This document shows, piece after piece, positions 56,211 through 64,000 of a DNA stretch of 64,000 nucleotides; the stretch's first letter is position 1, and every line of letters begins with the position of its first letter. The notes beneath the pieces are model-generated. The model was not told where the DNA came from, did not search any database, and saw nothing but the letters and a program-made list of their open reading frames with translations. Source of the stretch: Eucalyptus grandis (taxonomy: Eukaryota > Streptophyta > Magnoliopsida > Myrtales > Myrtaceae); the NCBI RefSeq assembly GCF_016545825.1, contig NC_052616.1, positions 3,162,001 through 3,226,000 of the forward strand, written 5' to 3'. The position numbers were made by a program, and so were the translations under genes.

Positions 56211-59200
56211 CTAGCGTTGCGGACAGCAAGTGAACCTGCATAATTTCAAAATCCAAGTGAGTTGAAAATGGGTTTTAAGCTGAATAGACACATTTATTTT
56301 AACCTTTGAGTTTTAAGACCCATTAAGGGTGTGCATTTCAATTTTGAAGTGACCCATATGACCCATTTAAAAAAAAAATTGGGTCACAAATAAGTTTAAG
56401 ACCCATTTTGACATGTCTACATTGTAAATAAGTAGGTAGACCTGCATAAATTTCAGAACCTTGGTCCTCCTAACATTACAGCAGCTAACAATGAGCGATT
56501 GGTCCAAGGACTGATTATCTCAATCCTTGGACGTTTCAATTTATTGAGCAAACAGTAGTACATCCTAAGCTAGATTTTTTTTATTAACAAATCATCTTAG
56601 CTTCTTGTGGGTTCTGAAGCATCCTGACCAAAAGCCACGGTCGATTTTGCCCTGGTCCAAGCTACATGCACCCGAAGACACCTTGCTGATCAGCGCAGGG
56701 AAAGAGTGTGTAGAGGAGACATTACACCTTCACACCGCTTTCAAGCCAGTCAAATATTCACTTAATAAGAAGCTCACACTGAAATGGTTCTCAAGTTTCT
56801 CAATGTTAATTAAACAGTTCAAGAGCTAGTTCAGCACGTTCTACACAGAAAGAGTCTCCTCCAGCAACTGGAATCCCAAGGAATAAGGAACCATATCATT
56901 TACTCAAATATTTTGGATGTTGCCGGGCTCCTTGTTATTGTCTCCACGATACTTTAATGGAAGATCCTAAAGTTTTTTCTTTGCAGAATCCAATGAAAAA
57001 ACTTAGGAGAGCTACCTATGTGACATAGCTCACTAGCTGTACGGCTAACACAATGAGAGAAATTTTGAAAGGGGAAAGCCACCGAATATTAATCTCAAAG
57101 AAAGGCCTAAAGTAGTTATCATTGTTTCAAATAATGACCTAGTTTCATTGACTCGCCGGTTAGCAAAAATTTTCAACCCATCAAGGGTATTTTTGACCAA
57201 CACAATTTAATTTTTAATTTAATTATATTAAAACTTTAAAAAAAAAAAAGAAGAAGAAGAAGAGGAAGGAGAATAACTGACAGGAGGGCTTTTTCTCGCC
57301 TTTGGCTGCACGTCCCCTTGCTGGTGGGGCCACAGCAACACTCGAAGAGGTTGCTACTGCTTGAGTAAGGGCTGGCACGACAAGGGCTTGTAAGCCCTAG
57401 CCAAGGTAGGGAGAGAGTGGTGACCCTCTCCTAGATTTGGGCGAGGCCCTCAACCAACACCTTCAAACCTAGGTGGTAAGGTTTAGGGGCCCTAGGCAAG
57501 GGCCGCCATGCCGATGTGAGGGCCGACAACCCTTGCCTAGATTGATAGAGGGTTTTGCCCTCTCTTGTCTCTCACTAGGGCTAGCAGGCCCACGCCTCTA
57601 ATTGACAAGGGTCGTTGGGCCTCACCCAAGTGCCAGCGACCTTGCTTGCCGTCATCACTACCCCACCAACAATGGGGTGGTGGCCACAGGCGGGAGGGAG
57701 CTTATTTTTTTCCTTTATTTATTTTTCTTAAGTTTTACTTTTATTTAGTTCATTTTTTTACAAAAAATAGAAAAAAGGAAAAAGGAAAAATTTTAAAAAG
57801 ATGAAATCATCCTTCATAACTAGTGAGTTCAAGCCCTTATTTGAGATTGATATAGTCACTTCAGATTCTTATTTGAAATAATGTTTACTTCAAGTCCTAG
57901 AGAAATTGATGACACTTTAAATCATTATTTGAAACAATATTGACTTCAAGCCCTCGTTTGAGAAAATGAAAGCATTTTGAACCTTTATTTAGAATTTTCC
58001 CTAAAGACCATTTAAAAAATTGCTATCCAAACATAATTAAACAACCCTCTAGCTTTATGTTGATGAATTGTGTTCTAGCGTTTGTTACTAATATAGGAGA
58101 CTGTAATTACTCATCATGAATTGCGACCAGCTAGAAATCTTTTTTTTTAATAAAAAATGCAATAAAAATTCGAATTTATTATCATACAATCCAAACTTCA
58201 TATTATCACAAGCTTATCAAATCACTTGTGTTATGAACGAGAAAAAATCACGTATCAATTTAGGACCACTATAATTACAAAGTTTTATATACATACACGT
58301 CGCATCTAATGATTGAGTTCCATTAATAATTCGTCTTTCTTTAAACAGGAAATCAATATATTGTTTTTGTATATTTTACCTTACCAAAAAAAAAATATAT
58401 TGTTTTTGTGAAGACGGCATCTAATGATCGATATTTTCGGTACACGAGGGAGGGATAATTGACATATTACATAATTAATTGACTGATTAAAAAAGTAAAC
58501 ATAGGCTAAAACTTGAAGTACTTTTTCTAGGGTATAATTACGATTGGTGTTTTATGCGTGTGCAATATATTGATGCCGTATGTATCTACGCTTAAATACG
58601 TATTTTACTCATGGTTATTTAATATTTTAATTGATTCCATGTTAAAAAGGGATTAGAGATTCGAAATGCATCGCACCTTCATTTTTCAATGGTTTCTTTG
58701 ATCTTATTCTATCAATTTTTCTCCCCTCTTCCTCCATCTTATTTAATTTCCTGTTGAACTTTCCCTTTTTCCTTCGACTTTTTAGTAATTTGCACAAAAG
58801 CAATGTTAAAAACACATCTATATATATTTTTAAATAGTTAAAACAAAGAGAAGAGTTGGATAAAGAGATAAATGATCGATTCTCTTGAGAAGTACCAAAT
58901 GATCGATTCTCTCGAGAAGTACCAACATCATGTCAAGTCTTAATTCCACACCTAATTACATTTTGGCCTTGTGAAAAAGAAATCACAAATTTTTATCTCT
59001 ATGTCTAACTCCTGCTCTCATTAACATTTCATCCAATAGCGCCTTTAAAGATCTAACGTGACAAGAAAATAATCCATCATATCAAATAAGGCACCATTAA
59101 TATTCTGTCAAATAATATCGTCAAAAATTTTGTGTGTTATCATTTCTACGCCACCTAACTTTATTAAGAAAGGCGTTTTTGATGATTTTTAGCAATGGGA

Positions 59201-59459
59201 AAAAGATAAAAAGGGATGATCGGGATCAACGACCTCCTCTCTTAGACATCATCATAGGAGATCCGCACATACAAATAGAATGTTCGGTTTGAATCATAAC
59301 TATCGCTCATTTTAAATGAGACGTCTGTCGTCACCGTTACACTAATGTGCCACTGAGAATAGAGTCTAGACAATCGTACGTCATGTTACCGGAACAGCAG
59401 GCATTAGAACCTACGATCAAATTCCACGCCACCCGGCCTGCCGCCACCGCACTGGGCGG

Positions 59460-60170
59460 CCGGACACATTCGATTTGTCGGCGCGGAAGGTAGAAGAAAG
59501 GCATATTGGGCTACGAAGAAGAAGAAGAAGAAGAAGAAAAGCCCAAAAGTCAAGAAAATCTTCGAGGGCCCGCTCAAAATCGACGCGCACCCGAGCTTCA
59601 CCCCCAAAGCGCCAGCGACTCTCCTCTGCGAAGCCGTCGATGCTGGGCTCGGCGTGAATCGGTATTCCTCCTGTATTTCGCTTGTAGTTTCAGTCGCGAT
59701 CGATTCCCGGAGCGTTTTTTGCGTTCTTTTTGTCGGCAGTGGTCGTAAGAAGATCGAATTAGTTCCCTCCGGCCGCGTTCGAAGTTACCCGGAATTGGGA
59801 ATGTGGAAATTTCGGGGCTTGTTTATCGGGTCCGGAGTCCCCTCGTCGAATTTGATGGGTGGTAGTGGTTATGGGATGGTGAACGCGTTTCAAACTGACT
59901 GAGCAGTGCAGTTTCTTGATGATTTGTGTCGTCGATTTCGATGGGCTGGTCTTGGCGGGTCGAAGTGGTCGTATCTTTTTATGAGGCAGTGTGTTGCCGA
60001 TGCGATATATGGGGCGAAGGCGGTTTCTGGTTCTGGCGAGAGGAGAGAATGGTTGGAGGAGGTTCTGATGTGGGCTGGGACGTGGGAGCATGACTTGATG
60101 TAGAGAACGATTCAAGAAAAAGTAGATGTGGAAATTGTTGCTCGCTTTGCTTGTTTGGACATATTTCGTG
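59460..60170 (+). promoter_or_regulatory. Promoter, leader and first intron region of the SF1-like gene (copy 3, uninterrupted)
   Basis: A (GAA)n tract (59515-59540) precedes GC-rich leader sequence (59600-59660), and the region runs on without interruption into block A3, where the coding exon starts at 61162. Short frames here (59506-59748, 59654-59902) are not conserved as proteins. The transcription start is not identifiable by eye. Confidence 0.45.
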
Positions 60171-61161
60171 ATCGGCACGAATGGATCTCAAAATAACTTT
60201 GCTAGAGTCTTGTGCGTTTGTGATATATTGTGAATTATGCAACTCCACTTTTTATTCCTTTTTCACGGGACCTCGTTGATCACTGGTAGAATAAGCACAC
60301 TTGAGTAGCTGACCCTCATGAATGACTTGATTATTATTACTTTTGCAATCACCACATCTATATATCAATTTTGCCGATGGCCAATGGATCATAATTAGTG
60401 GGCATGTTTTTGTCACACCACTTGATTGATTACTTCGTGTACTACCACATGAAAAATGCTTGAGCTAGTTAAACAATTGCTAGCTCTAGAAAAAAACTAC
60501 TGGTCTAAAATTCTTTCAGTTTACTCCGTGCTCTTGTCAATTATCGATAAGCTAAAGATTCCTTCCATTCTCCTTGCTTGTCTTGATGGATTTGGTTGTG
60601 CTTTTACTTTTACCTTTTCGGTTTGTAATGCGGGAGGGAGAGAAAGAGAGAAGGGCAGGGTGGGGCGCCCCTGCCCCGGGGTGTTTTTTTTTTTTTTTTT
60701 TTTTTGGGGGGGGCAAGGAGGGGAGCCCATCAGAAGTGGGAGGATAGAAGAAATACAGCATTGCTGTAGGTTGAGGGCGTGTGCAAGCCTTGTTTGGATT
60801 AAGATGCATCAATCGTCCATTATTTCTACCACAAAAATAAATAAATAAATTGTACACTTGGCAGTTTTAGCACCTTCTTTGGGATGAAAACCAGAGTTTC
60901 TCAACTTGCATTTCTTTTTAGCTTGTGAACGAGCCATCTGTCTTCCTCGGAAGGATGCTGAATTAGAAGAATAGCGTTGCCAATGTCTTGAACTTGAATG
61001 TATACTGGCTTGGAAATTCTGTTTCTTTGACTATATAAGTGCTTTGTCTATCTCAGTATTGTATGCAAACATGCAAGGTGAATTAAGTTGAAGCCTTTTG
61101 AGTGCCACCACCTTACGGCTCATCTCTTAAATAGGACTCCAGTTCTACTGTAGGAGAGAGA

Positions 61162-61425
61162 ATGAACACGAAGGTTGACCAATCATCTGATGTTGAACCT
61201 GCTGGATTAAAGATGGCAGGGGCGTCAGCAGCATCAACATCTAGCTCAAAGGTCTCCATGTTTGGCAAGAAATCTGGTTTTGTCATACCAAAGAACAAGT
61301 TATCAGGTTCATTGGTTCCCATCTTTCGAGGAAATAAGAAGCTAGGTGGTGGCGATACAACTAGTGAGGAAAGTGGCAAACAGGGGCAAAGGAAAACAAA
61401 ATGGGGACCTGACTTATTGCACGGG
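61162..61425 (+). pseudogene. First coding exon of an SF1-like RNA-binding protein gene, truncated (copy 3)
   Basis: MNTKVDQSSDVEPAGLKMAG to QRKTKWGPDL is very close to copies 1 and 2. It leaves the homology at the same GACCTGACTT junction as copy 1, so the truncation is older than the split of A1 and A3. Its own promoter and leader region (59460-60170) is intact, making this the copy most likely to yield a chimeric transcript. Confidence 0.5.
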
Positions 61426-61460
61426 GGGTGGGCTTGGTCGCCTATAAGGAGGTGGTGGAC

Positions 61461-61892
61461 TTACATGTTGTATGTGAACTGGTAGAGCAAGTCGACGTCC
61501 TGGCGGTGCTGAGCAAACCGCTCTCGGGGGAGCCGGAGGAAGTAACGGCGTAGGGGGTTGATGAACCGCCGGAGTTGGTTGAAAAACTCGCGGAGGTGAT
61601 GCTGATGGATGTTGAGGAGATCCATATATTGGCGGTGCTCGAGGGGTTGAAGCTGGTTGGCCCCTATGTGACGGTGCACCGTGGCCGGAAGGAGCTGATG
61701 GCGGTCAACGTAAGACAGGATATTGTCCATAACCAGGAAAAGGCGTTCCAGAAACTGGCGCGGCCGGGGATCCCGGTGTTGCTGTTGGACGCGTATCAGC
61801 CATGGGGAATGACGGAGGTGGTCGATGGCCGCCATAATATGATGCAACGGATGAACAGGTGGAGGATTTGGAGGCCCGTTCATTGTATCCAC
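61461..61892 (-). CDS. Conserved 143-residue ORF of unknown function, copy 3
   Basis: It has the same start and length as 15185-15616 (MDTMNGPPNPPPVHPLHHIM, LRREFF-type NQLRRFINPLRRYFLRLPRE, ending TYNM), and the stop again overlaps GTAAGT. I do not recognise it. In this copy the plus strand is also open for 125 codons (61575-61952), but copy 1 has a stop there, so minus is favoured. The many CGC/CGG/CAC codons give an Arg/His-rich protein that could also be a by-product of GC-rich DNA. Confidence 0.4.
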   Translation of the reverse strand: MDTMNGPPNPPPVHPLHHIMAAIDHLRHSPWLIRVQQQHRDPRPRQFLERLFLVMDNILSYVDRHQLLPATVHRHIGANQLQPLEHRQYMDLLNIHQHHLREFFNQLRRFINPLRRYFLRLPRERFAQHRQDVDLLYQFTYNM

Positions 61893-62472
61893 TCTTACTG
61901 TTGTATTTACTTAGTGCATGGCCATGCGATAATCAAGTCAACAAACCAGTAGCACAGAATGCTGATAAAGAAAACTAGCTGCACGAATGAGATGCATTGT
62001 TGGTCCTTACAAGTACTAAAATTTGTGGCTCCCAACTAATGTAAAAGCCATAAACAGAAACTGGAAACGTGATTTTCCCCATCTTCACCTCCGCATTGAA
62101 CTCACGTTATATCATGAACAGCCCATCAGATAGCTTATGCAAATAGGTGGAGGAGTAACTTTAATTCAACCACTTCGATACCATGCACCTAAACATCAAA
62201 GGTTGATCACGGAGAAGCAACTATTCTGTACTAAAGGAACAACCAGTTCTATAAGTATTGTTCACTTTCCGCATGAGTACATAGTAAAAGCTAAAACATT
62301 TCAACATATGAAGCTTTCCTGAGGAATTGAGCAATAATCTCAGGCCAACAAATCCGTCAGGAAGACACGAACCGCGCGACCCACGAAGAAACGATCAAAA
62401 TCAGCACCAGAGAAATTGACAACAGATCAATCGCAGCTAACTGCCCAAAATTCCTAATGACGATACATGCAG

Positions 62473-62929
62473 TTACGCATCCACACGCATGATCTCTCGC
62501 GGATTTACCTCAATTCCTTGCTTCCACGTCCCGCCGCACGGGCCTGCGACCTTGTCCCTGCACGAGTGGACGGTCTTGAACTGGTCCACGTCGAGCTTCT
62601 TGTTGACGAACCCCACCTGGAAGTAGACGGCGTCGGAGGGGGTGGGCAGGTCGACCCCGATCTCGTCGACGTCGAGCCAGAACAGGAGCCGCTGAACCCG
62701 GATCCCCTTCAGGTCCGTGATGGAGCCGTAGCTGAGCTTCCCGGTGACCCGCCGGTCGGTAGTAGACCAGGCCGTCGAACTGGACGTAGCGGGGGCCCTC
62801 GAGGTCGACGGCGAACCGGCCGTCGTCGGAGAGGTTGTAGGAGCGGACGGAGTCCGGGAGCAGGCCGCCGGGGAGGCTGAACTTGGGGAGGAGCTCGTAG
62901 ACTATCGGAGGAGAGCTAGGGTTAGGCAT
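62473..62929 (-). pseudogene. DUF538-family protein gene, copy 3, one frameshift
   Basis: From the minus strand: MPNPSSPPIVYELLPKFSLP, DGRFAVDLEGPRYVQFDGLV, then one extra base (GGTAGTAG at about 62758-62766 where GTAGTAG is expected). In the next frame come TGKLSYGSITDLKG, LFWLDVDEIGVDLPTPSDAV, YFQVGFVNKKLDVDQFKT, HSCRDKVAGPCGGTWKQGIE and NPREIMRVDA before TAA at 62473. The body, about 150 residues, matches the DUF538 domain; these are plant proteins of unclear function, usually with a signal peptide. The ATG at 62929 gives no signal peptide. A hydrophobic stretch (LIVALVLSLCSF, about 62950-62990) lies upstream in another frame, so a second frameshift or a lost exon is possible. One base could be a sequencing error. 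Confidence 0.75.
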
Positions 62930-63049
62930 AGAGAGAGAACGGCGAGTTCAAAACAAAAAGAACAAAGGGACAGAACCAGGGCAACGATCAAACCCCGCAC
63001 AAAGATTGCGCCCGGGTTCGAAGACACGCACGGAAAGCAACGATCATCC

Positions 63050-63080
63050 AAGAACAAGAACAAGAACAAGAACAAGAACA
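63050..63080. repeat. Microsatellite (AAGAAC)5
   Basis: Five tandem AAGAAC units lie upstream of the DUF538 gene (on its 5' side). Confidence 0.9.
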
Positions 63081-63250
63081 CCCGACCCAACCCCGGGACT
63101 GACCTTGGCATGCGGAGAGCAGAGCAAGCGCAGGCGAGCGAGAGGAGACGAGACGAGAGGCGGGCTCTGGTTATCAAGCTTCAACTCCACACTCGCTTTC
63201 TATAGAGAGGGAGAGAGAGGGGGGAAGGGGGGAAGGGAGGAAGTGATCGA

Positions 63251-63837
63251 CCTTTGTCGGGTCAAAAAAGCCACACGAAATCCAAATGAAACTCAAATGC
63301 GGAAATTTCGCCCAAATGAAGTCGGAATTGGGTCATAAGTTGTGTCGCGTTCGTGTGGTGGCCGCAATAATATCTAATCCCCTCTCCCGAACGGTGGCTG
63401 CGGAAAGCTACATCACAAGCTGGAAAAGTTGTTACCATGGGGGATTCTTTGCCAATGTCTGAATTAATAGAAGCTGGACCAGATGAAGATTTTTCTTTTA
63501 ATATAAGTACGAGGAGTTAATTGTTGGAAGCTATGCATTGGCGCAAGCAGAAACTTTTAGGCTGGAAATTGTGTTACCAATTAGAAATAAGCATATCTAA
63601 CAGACCCTGATTGCGCCACGATGAAATTATTTTCCAAGCCGAAACTCATGAAAATCAATTCAAGAGTGACAAAGCCTCGTTAATTTAGAAGTTGAGTGAC
63701 TCTAATTCGAAAACCTCCCCTCTTTGAAGCTACATTCCCTTTCAAATTATGTCCCGTTTTATTAAAAAAAAGTCTGACTTTTTAGCCATGATTTATCTTT
63801 TTGGGAAAACACGAATTATTCCTTAGGAACTAATCCT
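63251..63837. other. Unique stretch without a recognised gene
   Basis: I find no match elsewhere in the window and no coding motif. It separates A3 from the beginning of B3. Confidence 0.5.
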
Positions 63838-64000
63838 GTCTCAATTGTTTTCTAGCGTTTGTTACTAATACAGGACACTGTAATTATACATCACGAATTG
63901 CGAACAGCTATAAATCTTTTTTTAATAAAAGAAAATGCAATAAAAATTGAATTTATTATCATACAATCCAAACTTCATATTATCACAAGCTTATCAAATC
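63838..64000 (+). repeat. Start of a third block B copy (B3), entering in the middle of the block
   Basis: From 'ttgttttctagcgtttgtta' to the window end the sequence follows 32654-32815 and 58074-58220. It begins right of the MIR395 part, so this copy may lack the hairpins or be rearranged. It continues outside the window. Confidence 0.85.

Larger units (their letters stand above)
52462..58001. mobile_element. Mutator-like inverted-repeat element enclosing the MIR395 pair, copy 2
   Basis: The same GGGAAAATTC ends and CAAATAAGG-spaced arms as at 26842-32590. The internal direct repeat R is present too (about 52636-52856 and 56876-57086). No transposase is seen. Confidence 0.5.
51810..60170 (+). 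repeat. Block B, copy 2 (uninterrupted)
   Basis: About 8.36 kb are collinear with 26191-34516 plus 43082-43311 and carry neither the hAT element nor E3. This gives the pre-insertion structure. 58002-59460 has no gene that I can see (AT-rich, matching 32591-33930). Confidence 0.95.
60171..63000 (+). repeat. Block A, copy 3 (with DUF538 part)
   Basis: It matches A1 (14166-16598 plus 23994-24651) and lacks the E2 insertion. It holds a T/G homopolymer run at 60684-60715 in a place where A2 has ordinary sequence, and lacks about 195 bp near 62280 that A1 holds (16338-16530). 60171-61161 and 61893-62472 carry no gene beyond leader and 3' flank sequence. Confidence 0.9.

Noticed and set aside
61575..61952. 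A 125-codon plus-strand frame opposite the 143-residue ORF.
   Set aside because: The equivalent frame in copy 1 contains a stop, whereas the minus frame is open in both copies.
62467..62880. An Arg/Gly/Pro-rich plus-strand frame opposite the DUF538 gene.
   Set aside because: It is the complement of the DUF538 coding sequence, whose protein motifs are clear on the minus strand.

Overview
The window is nuclear DNA from a flowering plant, most likely a woody dicot. The signs are Ty1-copia and Ty3-gypsy retrotransposons with tRNA-primed LTR ends, a hAT-type DNA element, two pairs of miR395 hairpins, an intron-containing flap endonuclease (FEN1) fragment and DUF538 gene copies. The CAAATAAGG-rich terminal repeats and the GC-rich 'gcgaggg' segments remind me of Myrtaceae (Eucalyptus-like) intergenic DNA. 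That placement is inference. I see no clearly intact host protein gene; the best-supported functional genes are the MIR395 hairpins.

Layout. (1) 1-5049: the 5' end of a Tat/Ogre-like gypsy element (LTR, primer site, decayed extra ORF, start of gag), broken by the next element. (2) 5050-14039: a decayed SIRE-type copia element on the minus strand with an extra ORF behind pol. (3) 14166-64000: a tandem array of large units. Each unit combines a 'B' block of about 8.4 kb (a Mutator-like inverted-repeat element holding a divergent MIR395 pair, followed by the promoter and 5' region of an SF1-like gene) with an 'A' block (first coding exon of that gene, a 143-residue minus-strand ORF and a DUF538 gene). 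Visible copies are A1 14166-24758, B1 26191-43311, A2 50513-51809, B2 51810-60170, A3 60171-63000 and the beginning of B3 at 63838.

Later insertions separate the copies. A copia element (16604-23988, target duplication CGCTT) sits in A1. A hAT-type element (34525-43073, target duplication ATTTGTGT) carrying most of a FEN1 gene sits in B1, and it was itself invaded by a copia remnant and a palindromic pair of TRIM-like units. Another copia element (43312-50512, target duplication TTGGA) sits at the B1/A2 junction. For the last two, the matching empty sites can be read in the sister copy, so those insertions came after, or never spread through, the duplication.

The functional signal is the MIR395 array: two hairpins per B block, pointing away from each other, each with a TATA box about 80 bp upstream, duplicated to four in the window. 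From established knowledge, miR395 represses ATP sulfurylases and a low-affinity sulfate transporter under sulfur limitation. Segmental duplication here raises its gene dose, while the neighbouring protein-coding pieces (SF1-like exon, DUF538, FEN1) are truncated or broken passengers.
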